Positions 28,932-40,900 of a DNA stretch of 64,000 nucleotides are shown here, piece by piece (the first letter of the stretch is position 1; the number at the start of each line of letters is the position of its first letter). Origin of the DNA: Burkholderiales bacterium JOSHI_001 (GTDB lineage: Bacteria; Pseudomonadota; Gammaproteobacteria; Burkholderiales; Burkholderiaceae_C); the NCBI GenBank assembly GCA_000244995.1, contig CM001438.1, forward strand, positions 1,728,921 through 1,792,920, in the 5' to 3' direction. A program made the position numbers and the translations under genes. The notes under the pieces were generated by a model, which saw only the letters and a list, made by a program, of their open reading frames with translations, was not told the origin of the DNA and did no database searches.

Positions 28932-29960
28932 ATGCCTGCTGCGCCGCAGCACACCGTGGCCATGGCCTTTGTCCTCAGCGCGGTGCAGGCGCTGCAGGGG
29001 CCGGCGCGGCGGCAAGCGCTGCAGGCGGCCGGCATCGCCCCGGCCCTGCTGGACAACCCGCGCGCCCGGGTCCCGGCGGCGGCCTTCGCCGCGCTGTGGC
29101 TGGCCGTGGCGCAGGCGCTGGACGACGAGTTCTTCGGCCTGGACGCCCGCCGCATGAAAGTGGGCAGCTTCGCGCTGCTGTGCCATGCGGTGGCCGGCCA
29201 GGCCACGGTGGAACGCGCGCTTCGCCTGGCGCTGCGCGGCTTCGGCCTGTTCCTGGACAAGGTGCAGGCGGGCCTGGATGTCCGGCCCGGCGAGGCGGCA
29301 CTGGTCATTGCCAACACCATTGCCGACCCGCAGGCCCGCCGCTTTGCCGACGAGACCCTGCTGGTCATGCTGCACGGCCTGCTGTGCTGGCTGGCCGGCC
29401 GGCGGGTGGCCCTGCGGGCCTTGGAGCTGGCCCACCCGGCGCCGGCCCATGCCGAGGAGTACCGCCGCATGTTCAGCCCGGTGCTGGCCTTCGACCGACC
29501 CGCCACCCGGGCGCTGTTCGACCCGGCCGTGCTGTCGGCCCGGGTGGCGGTGGACGACGCCGGACTGAAGCGCTTTCTGCGCGAAGCACCGCAGTCGGTG
29601 ATCCTCAAACAGGTGGACGACAGCGGCCTGGCGCAGCGCCTGCGGCGCCGCCTGCGGCGGGGCGCCGACTGGCCGGCGCTGGACGCCGTGGCGGCCGAAC
29701 TGGGACTGTCGCCTGCCACCCTGCGCCGGCGCCTGGCCGAAGAAGGTTGCCATTGGCAGCAGCTGAAAGACGAACTGCGGCGCGACCTGGCCATCCACCA
29801 CCTGGCGCAGGGCCGGCTCAGCGTGGCCGACGTGGCCACCCGGCTGGGTTTTGCCGAACCCAGTGCCTTCCACCGGGCCTTTCGCCAATGGACCGGCGGC
29901 GCGCCCGGCGACTACCGCCCCGTGGGTGCTTTCGCGCAACAACCCCGGGCCGACCCCTAG
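28932..29960 (+). CDS. AraC-family transcriptional regulator with arabinose-binding-like N-terminal domain
   Basis: A 342-residue regulator. The N-terminal ~200 residues (MLHGLLCWLAGRRVALRALE, HPAPAHAEEYRRMFSPVLAF) resemble the OruR/ArgR-type Arabinose_bd domain. The C-terminal ~100 residues hold two helix-turn-helix units, LGLSPATLRRRLAEEG and ADVATRLGFAEPSAFHRAFR, ending with the usual GAPGDYR. Its target is unknown; it may control the methyltransferase gene upstream or the two-partner secretion pair downstream. A hairpin ends its transcript. Confidence 0.9.
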   Translation: MPAAPQHTVAMAFVLSAVQALQGPARRQALQAAGIAPALLDNPRARVPAAAFAALWLAVAQALDDEFFGLDARRMKVGSFALLCHAVAGQATVERALRLALRGFGLFLDKVQAGLDVRPGEAALVIANTIADPQARRFADETLLVMLHGLLCWLAGRRVALRALELAHPAPAHAEEYRRMFSPVLAFDRPATRALFDPAVLSARVAVDDAGLKRFLREAPQSVILKQVDDSGLAQRLRRRLRRGADWPALDAVAAELGLSPATLRRRLAEEGCHWQQLKDELRRDLAIHHLAQGRLSVADVATRLGFAEPSAFHRAFRQWTGGAPGDYRPVGAFAQQPRADP

Positions 29961-30010
29961 ATCACCACCCTTGTGAGGGGCGGCACGCGAGAGCCCTTGG
30001 GGTAGCATCG

Positions 30011-30034
30011 AAAAGGCCCTTTTTCCGGGCTTTT
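30011..30034 (+). terminator. Rho-independent terminator after the AraC-family gene
   Basis: AAAAGGCCC (30011-30019) pairs with GGGCTTTT (30027-30034) around a T-rich loop, with one bulged G. The stem ends in T residues on the plus strand and A residues upstream, so it could act in both directions. It lies 50 nt past the AraC-family stop and 75 nt before the TpsB start. Confidence 0.6.
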
Positions 30035-30109
30035 GCAAAGAGAACACAAGCGCGCAAGAAGGGGCCGCCGGCCGCAAGCCGGGCGCGGTACCCGCCCAAG
30101 GAGAGACCT

Positions 30110-31861
30110 GTGAAGCCTGGATTCGACGATTCCCTGCGCCTGGCCATCGTGGCCCTGGCCGCCACCTTGGCCTGCCAGGCCGGCCTGGCCCAAACCCGGC
30201 CGGCGGGTACACCCAATGCCGGTACCGTGCTGGAAACCGCGCCGCCGCCGCCCATCCCGCGCGCTGGCGAGGTGGCCCCGTTGGACGCCAGCCGCGTCCA
30301 GCCGGCGGCCCAGCCGGCAGCGGCCGGGCCGAAGGTCAAGGTGAAGTCCTTTCGCCTGAGCGGCAACACGGTCTTCTCGTCCGAACAACTGGCCCCCTTG
30401 CTGCGGCCCTTCGAGGGCCGCGAACTCAGCATGCAGGAGCTGTCCGACGCCTCCGACGTGGTGCGCGACCGCTACCGTGACGCCGGCTACTTCCTGGCCC
30501 AGGCGGTGCTGCCCACGCAGGACGTGACCGAAGGCGTGGTGGACATCCGCATCATCGAAGGCACGGTGGGCCAGGCCCGCGCCGACGTGGCGCCCGAAGC
30601 CCGGGTGCCAGCCTCGCTGGTGAACGGCTACCTGGGCCTGCTGCCCTCGGGCGCCCTGGTCACCGAGCAGTCGGTGGAGCGTCCACTGCTGCTGCTGAGC
30701 GACCTGCCCAGCGTCAAGGTGCACTCGGTGCTCAAGCCCGGCAGCCAGTTCGGCACCGCCGACCTGGACCTGAAGGTCACGCAGGAAGGCCGGCTGTTCG
30801 GCGGCAGCGTCTACGCCGACAACTTCGGCAACCGCAACACCGGCGAAACCCGCCTGGGCGCCGACCTGGAAACCCGCGGCCTGCTGGGCCTGGGTGAACT
30901 GCTCACCGCGTCCCTGTTCCGCGCCAGCAACCTCACCACGCTGGGCCGTCTGGGGGTCACGCTGCCGGTGGGACCCTTGGGCACCAAGGTGTCGCTGAGC
31001 TACACCCAGTTGTCCTACGACGTGGCCGGCGCGTTCTCCAACCTGAACGCCGACGGCGAAGGCAAGATTGTCTCGCTGCTGGCCCAGCACCCCTGGACCC
31101 GCTCGCGAAACGCCAACCTGTTCCTGCTGGCCGGTGTGGACGTGAAGAAGATCGAGGACCGCACGGCTGGCACCGGGTCCGGCAGTTCCTCTGCCGCCCC
31201 CAACATCGACGGTCGCCACGTCAATCTGCTGCGTCTGGGCGTGAACGGCGACTTCCGCGACGACATGGGCGGTGGTGCGCTGAACAGCTACTCGCTGTCC
31301 CTGTTCCAAGGCCAGAACAAGATCCAGACCGCGGACACCCTGTTGGTGGACCAACGCTCCACGCAGACCAATGGCAGTTTCACCAAGCTGCAGTTCGAAT
31401 TCCTGCGGCTGCAGTCGCTGGCCTCGTTCCTGAGCGAAGCCGACTCCCTGGCGCTGGCCGTGAAGGGGCAGTTGGCCAACAAGAACCTGGACCCGTCCGA
31501 GAAGGTCTCCCTGGGCGGCCCGCGGGGGGTGCGCGCTTTCCCGGTGGGCGCCGCTTCGGGCGACGACTCGCTGATGCTGTCGGCCGAACTGCGCCACCGC
31601 CTGGCCGGCTTCCGGCCCTTCGGGGCCAACGTGGTGCTGAGCGCCTTCGTGGACTACGGCACCGTCAAGGTCCTGCACCGCGGGACCAGTGCGGACAACA
31701 AGCTGACCCTGGGTGCCGCCGGCATCGGTCTGAACGTGGTGAAGAAGGACGATTTCCAGATTCGGCTGGAACTGGCCAGCCGCCTGGGTGGCAATGACTA
31801 CACCGGCGACGAGGCCGACACCAAGAGCCGCGGCTGGTTGCTGGCGCAGAAATGGTTCTGA
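30110..31861 (+). CDS. TpsB outer-membrane transporter of a two-partner secretion system (FhaC/ShlB family)
   Basis: A 583-residue protein that exports the TpsA product encoded next to it. A signal peptide (LAIVALAATLACQAGLAQ) is followed by a Pro-rich linker helix region. Two POTRA domains come next (~75-230; VKVKSFRLSGNTVFSSEQLAPLL marks the first). A 16-strand barrel follows, with the family motif GGPRGVRAFPVG near residue 465 (the lid-loop VRGY/F-type motif). The final residue is Phe (LLAQKWF), as expected for barrel insertion. The GTG at 30110 follows AAGGAGAG. The 114 nt to tpsA include a hairpin but no clear promoter, so the pair is probably one operon. Confidence 0.93.
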   Translation: MKPGFDDSLRLAIVALAATLACQAGLAQTRPAGTPNAGTVLETAPPPPIPRAGEVAPLDASRVQPAAQPAAAGPKVKVKSFRLSGNTVFSSEQLAPLLRPFEGRELSMQELSDASDVVRDRYRDAGYFLAQAVLPTQDVTEGVVDIRIIEGTVGQARADVAPEARVPASLVNGYLGLLPSGALVTEQSVERPLLLLSDLPSVKVHSVLKPGSQFGTADLDLKVTQEGRLFGGSVYADNFGNRNTGETRLGADLETRGLLGLGELLTASLFRASNLTTLGRLGVTLPVGPLGTKVSLSYTQLSYDVAGAFSNLNADGEGKIVSLLAQHPWTRSRNANLFLLAGVDVKKIEDRTAGTGSGSSSAAPNIDGRHVNLLRLGVNGDFRDDMGGGALNSYSLSLFQGQNKIQTADTLLVDQRSTQTNGSFTKLQFEFLRLQSLASFLSEADSLALAVKGQLANKNLDPSEKVSLGGPRGVRAFPVGAASGDDSLMLSAELRHRLAGFRPFGANVVLSAFVDYGTVKVLHRGTSADNKLTLGAAGIGLNVVKKDDFQIRLELASRLGGNDYTGDEADTKSRGWLLAQKWF

Positions 31862-31901
31862 AGGTCTTGCTGGGCTGAAATGACAAAGGTGTGACCGGGT
31901 A

Positions 31902-31919
31902 GGGCCTGCTGGCAGGCCC
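31902..31919 (+). other. Hairpin between tpsB and tpsA
   Basis: GGGCCTG-CTGG-CAGGCCC is a perfect 7-bp stem with a 4-nt loop, 40 nt past the tpsB stop and 56 nt before the tpsA start. No T run follows. It could reduce read-through or protect the upstream mRNA, thereby setting the TpsB:TpsA ratio. This role is an inference. Confidence 0.45.
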
Positions 31920-31975
31920 CTGACCGGCCCCCCGCCCGCCGGCCCCTGTGCCGGTGGTGCAGCGATGAAAGGGAC

Positions 31976-34900
31976 GTGAGCGTGTTCAAGTCGATCGAAA
32001 GCTTCGTGGCCAACCCGGTGTATTGCATTCGCCAGGTGGTTTTGCGTGTGGGCTTCAAGTTCAAGCTGGCCACCGGCCGGGTGAAAGTGCCCGCGCCCAG
32101 CCGCCTGCTGCTGCTGCTGCTGGCCGGCTGTGGGGTGGCGGTTCACGCGGCGCCCACCGGCGGCCAGGTGGTCAGCGGCAATGTCCAGATCCAGGCCCCG
32201 GCGGGCAACACGCTGAACATCCTGCAGACCAGCGACAAGGGCATCATCAACTGGGGCAGCTTCAGCATCGCCACTGGCGAGCGGGTGAACTTCCAGCAGC
32301 CCGGGGCCAGTTCGGTCACCCTGAACCGCGTCATCGGCAACGACCTGTCGCAGATCTACGGCACCCTCACGGCCAACGGCCAGGTCTTCCTGGTCAACCC
32401 CAATGGCGTGCTGTTCGCGCCCGGCGCCCAGGTGAACGTGGGCGGCCTGGTGGCCAGCACGCTCGACATCAGCAATGAAAACTTCCTGGCCGGCGCCTAC
32501 AGGCTGTCGGGCACCGGCAGCGGCTTGGGCGTGGTCAGCAATGCGGGCAGCATCCGCGGCGGCTACGTGGTGCTGGCCGGCACCCAGGTGTCCAACACCG
32601 GCAGCATCGTCACCCCGGGCGGGACCACCGCCCTGGTGGCTGGCGAGCGCGTGTCGCTGGGTCTGACCGGCAGCGAACTGCTGTCGGTGTCGGTGGACGC
32701 CGCCGCGGTGGGTGCGCAGGTGCGCGCCGGCGGCGTGGTCCAGGCCGACGGCGGCCAGGTCTTCATCGGTGCCAAGTCCGCCAATGCCCTGCTGGACACC
32801 GTGCTGAACGTGGACGGCGTCATCCGTGCGCAAAGCCTGGCCGAGCGCAATGGCCGCATCGTTCTGGATAGCGGGCCCGCTGGCGTGGTGGCGGTGAAGG
32901 GCACCCTGGACGCCAGCGGCTTGGGCGCCGGCCAGACCGGCGGCGCCGTGAGCGTGCTGGGCGACAAGGTGGGCCTGTTCAGCGGCGCTTTGGTGGACGT
33001 TCGCGGCGATGCCGGCGGCGGCACCGCCCTGGTGGGCGGCAACTGGCAAGGCAAGGGCCCCGAGCAGAACGCCAGCGTCACCTTCGTGGGCGCGGGCGCC
33101 CGCTTGGATGCCAGCGCGCAGACCATGGGCGACGGGGGCACGGTGGTGGTGTGGGCCGATGGCACCACGCGCTATTTCGGCCGGATCACCGCGACCGGCG
33201 GTGCGCAGGGGGGCAACGGCGGCAACGCCGAAGTGTCCGGCAAGGGCAACCTGGTCTATCTCGGCACGGCGGATCTGTCCGCGCCGCTGGGGCGGGCTGG
33301 CAGCTTGCTGCTGGATCCCGAACGACTGACCATCGTCGACAACGCCACCCCGCCCGACCTGGATGGTGATGGCGGCGGCGCGGACTTGACCACGACCACC
33401 TTCACCGTGGCCACTGGCAAGGAGAGCGTCATCACGACCGGGGCGGTCACCACCCAGATGGGCACGGCCACGGTCCAGTTGACAGCGACCGACTCCATCA
33501 CAGTGCTGGCGCCGGTGCTGGCCAATGCCAAGTCCGGCACGGGCCTGGAATTGAACTCGTCGACGATCCAGGTGTCGGCGAGCATCAGCACGACCAATGG
33601 CAACGTGGTGCTCAGCGGCGGTACAGGCGGCATCACCATCGATGCGGCGGCCACCATTTCCACCGGCACGGGCAACATCAGTGCCACCAGCACCGGCGTT
33701 GGGAAGGTGGACCTGCAGGGCACGCTGAACGGCAAGGATGTCACGCTGACCAGTGCTGGCGGCCTGGACCTGAAGGGCAGCATCACCGCCAGCGGCAACC
33801 TGGCCTTGAACACCACAAATGCGGCGATCGCGCAGACCAGTGGCACCTTGTCGGTGACCGGCACCACCACGGCGGCGGCCGGTACGGGCGCAGTCACGCT
33901 GAATCTGGTCGGCAACCAGCTGGCGGGCAGCTTCAGTTCCACGGGCAGCGGCGCGGTGGTGCTGAAGAACGACGTGGCCACCGACCTGGGGGCCATTGGC
34001 AAGTCGGGTGCCGCGGCGGCCAGCCTGAGCGTGACCACCACGAACGACAAGGTCACGCAGACCGGGCCTGCCTTCGTGGCGGGCAGCACCACGGTGGCTG
34101 CGGGCACCGGCACGGTCACCTTGGACCAGGCCACCAACCAGTTGACGGGGACCATCGACTCCACCGGCACGGGCGCCGTGGTCATCGTCAACGATGTGGC
34201 CACTGCGCTGGGCAACCTGGGCAGCGGCGCGGCCATTGCCAGCCTGAAGGTCACCACCAGCAACGACGCCGTCACCCAGTCCAGTGCGCTGAAGGTGACG
34301 GGCGCCACCACGGTGGCGGCGGGTTCGGGTGCGGTCACGCTGGACCAGGCGAGCAACCAGCTGGCGGGCGCCGTCAGTTCCACGGGCAGTGGCGCGGTGG
34401 TGCTGAAGAACGATGTGGCCACCGACCTGGGGGCCATTGGCAGCGCCGGCACACCGGCCAGCAGCCTGAGCGTGACGACGACCAATGACAACGTCAGCCA
34501 GTCGGCGGCGGCCTTTGTGTCCGGCGGCACCACGGTGGCGGCGGGCACCGGCACGGTCACGCTGGACCAGGCCACGAACCAGTTGGCCGGTGCTGTCAGT
34601 TCCACCGGCACGGGGGCGGTCACGCTGAAGAACGACGTGGCCACGGTGCTGGGCGCCATCGGCACCTCGGGTGCCAAGGCGGCCAGCCTGAGCGTGACCA
34701 CCACGAACGACGCGGTGACGCAGACGGCCGCGGCCTTTGTGACGGGCGGCACGACGGTGGCGGCAGGGTCGGGCACGGTGACGCTGGACCAGGCGAGCAA
34801 CCAGTTGGTGGGCGCCTTCAGTTCCACCGGCACGGGTGCGGTGGTGTTGAAGAACGACGTCGCCACCGACCTGGGGGCGATTGGCCAATCTGGCGCAGCG

Positions 34901-37900
34901 GCGGCCAGCCTGAGCGTGACGACGACCGACGACAACGTCAGCCAGTCGGCGGCGGCCTTTGTGACCGGTGCCACCTCCATCGCGGCCGGCACCGGCACGG
35001 TGAAGCTGGACCAGACCACCAACCAATTGGTGGGCGCCATCAGTTCCACGGGCGACGGCGCGGTCACGATCAACAACGACAAGAACACCGACCTGGGCAC
35101 CATCGGCAGCGCCGGTGTCGCCAGCCTGACGGTGACCACCACCACCAACCAGAGCATCAACGCCAGCGGCGCGGTGGTTGTCGTTGGTGCGGCCAAGTTC
35201 ATCGCCGGCAGCGGCGATGTGACCTTGGCCAATGTTGGCAATGACTTCCAGAACGCCGTCACGGTGACCGGTGGCGCCATCTCGGTGGTGGACAAGAACG
35301 ACCTGGACGCCAGCTCGATCAAGGGCACCTCGGGCAAGGACCTGAGCCTGCAGGCGCTGACCGGCACCCTGACCCTGGGCGGTGGCCCCATCGACATCGG
35401 CGCGGGCAACCTCACGCTGGTCTCGGGCACCGGCCTCGTGACCAAGGCCAACCTCACGGCCAATGACATCAAGCTGAGCGGCGGTACCGGCGTGCTGGAC
35501 CTGAAGGCCGACATCACGGCCAATGGCAGTGCCATTCTCAGCGGCGGCGGGGGCATCACCCAGACCTCGGGCACCTTGGCGGTGGCAACGACCACCAGCC
35601 TTGACGGTGGCGCGTCGGCGGTGACCTTGAACCTGGCGGGCAACCAGATGGTGGGCGCCATCAGCTCTGCCGGCACCGGCGCGGTCACACTGAAGAACGA
35701 CGTGGCTACGGTGCTCGGGGCCATTGGCAAGTCGGGTGCCGCAGCGGCCAGCCTGAGCGTGACCACCACGAACGACAAGGTCACGCAGACCGGGCCTGCC
35801 TTCGTGGCGGGCAGCACCACGGTGGCTGCGGGCACCGGCACGGTCACCTTGGACCAGGCCACCAACCAGTTGACGGGGACCATCGACTCCACCGGCACGG
35901 GCGCCGTGGTCATCGTCAACGATGTGGCCACTGCGCTGGGCAACCTGGGCAGCGGCGCGGCCATTGCCAGCCTGAAGGTCACCACCAGCAACGACGCCGT
36001 CACCCAGTCCAGTGCGCTGAAGGTGACGGGCGCCACCACGGTGGCGGCGGGTTCGGGTGCGGTCACGCTGGACCAGGCGAGCAACCAGCTGGCGGGCGCC
36101 GTCAGTTCCACGGGCAGTGGCGCGGTGGTGCTGAAGAACGATGTGGCCACCGACCTGGGGGCCATTGGCAGCGCCGGCACACCGGCCAGCAGCCTGAGCG
36201 TGACGACGACCAATGACAACGTCAGCCAGTCGGCGGCGGCCTTTGTGTCCGGCGGCACCACGGTGGCGGCGGGCACCGGCACGGTCACGCTGGACCAGGC
36301 CACGAACCAGTTGGCCGGTGCTGTCAGTTCCACCGGCACGGGGGCGGTCACGCTGAAGAACGACGTGGCCACGGTGCTGGGCGCCATCGGCACCTCGGGT
36401 GCCAAGGCGGCCAGCCTGAGCGTGACCACCACGAACGACGCGGTGACGCAGACGGCCGCGGCCTTTGTGACGGGCGGCACGACGGTGGCGGCAGGGTCGG
36501 GCACGGTGACGCTGGACCAGGCGAGCAACCAGTTGGTGGGCGCCTTCAGTTCCACCGGCACGGGTGCGGTGGTGTTGAAGAACGACGTCGCCACCGACCT
36601 GGGGGCGATTGGCCAATCTGGCGCAGCGGCGGCCAGCCTGAGCGTGACCACGACCGACGACAACGTCAGCCAGTCGGCGGCGGCCTTTGTGACCGGTGCC
36701 ACCTCCATCGCAGCCGGCACGGGCACGGTGAAGCTGGACCAGACCACCAACCAATTGGTGGGGGCGATCAGTTCAACCGGGGGCGGCGCGGTCACGATCA
36801 ACAACGACAAGAACACCGAACTGGGCACCATCGGCACGGCCGGGGTGGCCAGCCTGACAGTGACCACCACCACCAACCAGAGCATCAATGCCAGCGGTGC
36901 GGTGAATGTCATTGGTGCGGCCAAGTTCATCGCCGGCAGCGGCGACGTGACCTTGGGCAACGTTGGCAACGACTTCCAGTCCACGGTGCAAGTGACCGGT
37001 GGCGCCATCACGGTGGTGGACAAGAACGACCTGAACGCCACCTCCATCACCGGCACGTTGGGCAAGGACCTGAACCTGCAGGCGTTGACCGGAACGCTCA
37101 GCGTGGCAGGCGGCGCCATCAACATCGGGGCCGGCAACCTGACGCTGACATCGGGCACCGGGCTGGACACCACCGGCGCACCGCTGACGGCCAACAAGAT
37201 CAGCCTGAGCGGCGGCACTGGCACCCTGACCATTGGGTCGGCTGTCGACGCTGCTTCCGATTTGAGCTTGGCCGGCGGCTCCGTCCTGCAGACCGCCGGC
37301 GCCTTGACGGTGTCGGGCACCACCACCGCCAGCGCGGGTGCGGGCGCCGTGCTTTTGAACCAGGCGCTCAACAAGATGACCGGCGCCATCAGTTCCACCG
37401 GCTCGGGCGCCGTGACCTTGGCCAACGACATCGCCACCCAACTCGGTGCCATCGGCACCGTGGGCGGCCCTGCTGCCAGCTTGAACCTCACGACGACGAA
37501 TGACGCGGTCACCCAGACCGCGGCGGCCTTCGTCAGCGGCGGCACCACGGTGGCCGCCGGCACCGCGATAGTCACCCTGAACAACGCCGGCAACCAACTG
37601 ACCGGCACCATCCTGTCCTCTGGCACCGGCGCGCTCACCATCGCCAACGACGTGGCCACCAAGCTGGGCGCGCTGGGCGGTGGAGCGGCCATCGACAGCC
37701 TGAGCATCACCACCACCAACGACACCGTCACGCAACTGTCGGCCTTGAAGGTCACGGGGACCACCGCCCTGGCTCTGGGCACCGCGGCGGTGAAACTTGA
37801 CACCGCCGGAAATGCGTTCACGGGAGCGGTCAGTTCCAGCGGCAGTGGTGCGGTCACGCTGGTCAACAGCATCGGCACCACACTGGGGGCCATCGGTACC

Positions 37901-40900
37901 TTGGGTGCGCCGGCGGCCAGCCTCACCGTGACGGCGGACGGTGGTGTCACGCAGTCCGCGGCGGCGCATGTCAGCGGCGCCACATCGATCGAATCCACCA
38001 AGGTCGGCGACGTGCTGATCACCGCAGCCGGCAACAACCTGGCCGGAGCGGTGGGCATCGTCACCGGGGGCAACGCGGCCATCAAGAACGACATCGCCAC
38101 CGTGCTGGGCGCCAGCACCGTGGGCGGTACCTACAGCCTCACGACCACAGGGGACGCTGTCACCCAGACCGGCCCGTTGAGCCTGGGCGGCGCGGCCACC
38201 TTCACCGGCACCGGCGACATCACGCTGACCAACGCGAACAACGACTTCAAGGCCGCGGTGTCCACCGCCGCGGGCACCGGCTCGGTGCAACTCACCGACA
38301 AGAACGACTTGGACGCCTCCGGCGTGACCGGCGTGCTGGACAAGGACCTCAGCCTGCAGGCCGCAGGCAACCTGAGCTTCGGCGCTGGTGCCATCAACCA
38401 GGGCAAGGGCAGCATCACGCTGGTGTCCGGCAACGCGCTGGACCTCACCGGCCAGGCTTTGACCGCCAAGGACGTGACCATCGGCGGCCAGGGCGGCGTG
38501 ATCGCGGACACCATCACCGCGACCGGTAACCTGAAGATCACCACCGCCAACAACACCATCACTCAGGTGGGAGCGGCCAAGGTCACCGGAACCACCACGC
38601 TGGAAAGCGGCAGCGCTGCGCTGACGCTGGACAACGTCGGCAACCAGTTGGCCGGCACCATCACGGTGAACAACACCACGGGCGCGGTCACGCTGTTCAA
38701 CGGCGTGGCCACTTCGCTGGGGGCCATCGGCACGGCGGGCAGCCCGGTGGCGTCGCTGAAGATCACCACCAGCGATGACGCGCTGACGCAAACCGGCCCG
38801 GCCGTCGTGGCCGGCACCACCCAACTGAACACCGGCAAGGGCGACATCACCCTGGCCGACGCGGGCAACGACTTCCGCGGTGTGGTCACCGCCGCCGGCG
38901 GCGCCATCACCCTGGCCAGTTCCAAGGCCCTGGACGTGAGCGGCGGGGTCACACCCAGCGCCGGCCAGGACCTGAGCCTGACCGCCGGCACCACCCTGAC
39001 ACTGGCCGCTGGGCCCATCAACGCGGGCGCAGGCAATGTCACGCTGAAGGCCGGCACCGGCCTGGCCAGCGCGGCGGCCGTCAGCGGCGCGAACGTGTCG
39101 CTGAGCGGTGGCACGGGCGCGCTGGCCCTGAGCGGTGACGTCACCGCCACCGGTACCCTGGCCTTGTCCGGCGGTACCGTCACCCAGACCGCCGGCACCG
39201 CGAAGGCCACAGGCACCACCGCGGTCACCGCCACTGGCGACATCACGCTGAACCAGGCCACCAACGACTTCACCGGGGTGGTAACGCTCAGCGGCGCGAA
39301 CGCCTCCATCAGCGCCGCCACGGCCTTGAAGCTGGGCGTCAACGCCTTGAGCGGTTCGCTCACCGCCGTGGCCAATTCGCTGGACCTGGGCAGCGGCAGC
39401 ATCGGCACCTCGCTGAAAGCCAACACCAACGGCGGTGACATCACCCAGACCGGCGCGCTGACCGTGGGCACCACCACCACGCTGGACGCGGCAGCGGGCC
39501 TGGCCAACATCACCTTGACGCAGGCCAATGACTTCAAGGGCGCGGTGAACACCGGCCTGGCGGGCACGGTGAAGGTCACCGACACGAACGACCTGACGGT
39601 CATCGCAGCCAGTACCAAGGCCGACCTGGTGCTGCGCAGCACCGGCGCGTTGAGCCTGGGCACCGTCACCGTCGGCGGCAAGCTGGACGCCGGTTCGGGC
39701 GGTGGCAACATCACGCAGACCGGGGCCCTCAGCGTCACGGGCACCAGCGCCCTGGACGCCGGGGCCGGCGCCATCGCGCTGACCCGCAGCGACAACGCCC
39801 TGACCGGCGCCGTCGCGCTGACCGGCGGCGACGTCAAGCTGAGCAACGGCAACGCCCTGGTGCTTGGCGTGGTCAAGGCCACCGACCTGACCTTGTTTGC
39901 CAACAATGACATCACCCAGGTGGGCGCGGCCACGGTCAGCGGCACCACCGACGTCACCCGCAATGGGGGCACCAAGACCGTGCTGGACAACGCCGGCAAC
40001 GACTTCGGCGGTCCTGTCTTCGTGGCCAACGGCCTGGGCGGTTCGACCACCGTGGTCGACAAGAACGACCTGGTCGTCAATTCGAACGGTTCTGGGGACC
40101 TCACTGCCCAGGCCACCGGTTCGCTGGTGGCGAGCCTGGGCGGTCGTCCGCAGGTGGCGAACCTGCAGGCCGGCACGACCTTGACGGTCAGCGGCATCAG
40201 CGGCCAGGTCAACACCGTCAGCGGTGGCGCCACCACGCTGGGCAACCTGAACCTGGACCAGAACCTGAAGATCAACTCGGGCGGCGCCGTCACCCAGCAG
40301 GGTGGCACGTCGCTGACGGTGCAGGGCACCACCACAATCACGGCAGGCGCCAATCCGGTGACACTGGACAGCCCCACCAACGACTTTGTCGGCGCGGTGA
40401 GCATCACCGGGGGCGACATCGCGGTCGTGGACGCCAATGACCTGAATGCCACGGGCATCGTGCCCACCGCCGGCAAGAACCTCACGCTGGAAGCGCTGGG
40501 TGGCCAACTGAACGTGGCCGGCGGCGCCATCAATCTGGGCGCCGGTGCCTTGAAGCTCACCTCGGCGACCGGCTTGGACACCACCGGTGCGCCCATCACC
40601 GCGGCCGCCGTGACGCTGAACGCCGGCAGCGGCACCCTGACCCTGGGTGACAACCTCACCACCACCGGCACGCTGTCTCTGACCGCGGCCAAGGTGGATC
40701 AGACGGCCGGCAAGATCGAGGCGCCCGCGGGCGCCACCGTCACCGCCACGGGCGCTGTCGCGCTCAATGGTGCCGCCAACGACTTCACCGGGCCCGTTGT
40801 CCTCACCGGTACCGCTGTCCAGATCACGGACGCGAACGCCCTGACCCTGGGTGCCGTCCAGGCCAGTTCGCTCGCGGTGACCACCAGCGGCAAGCTCGAC

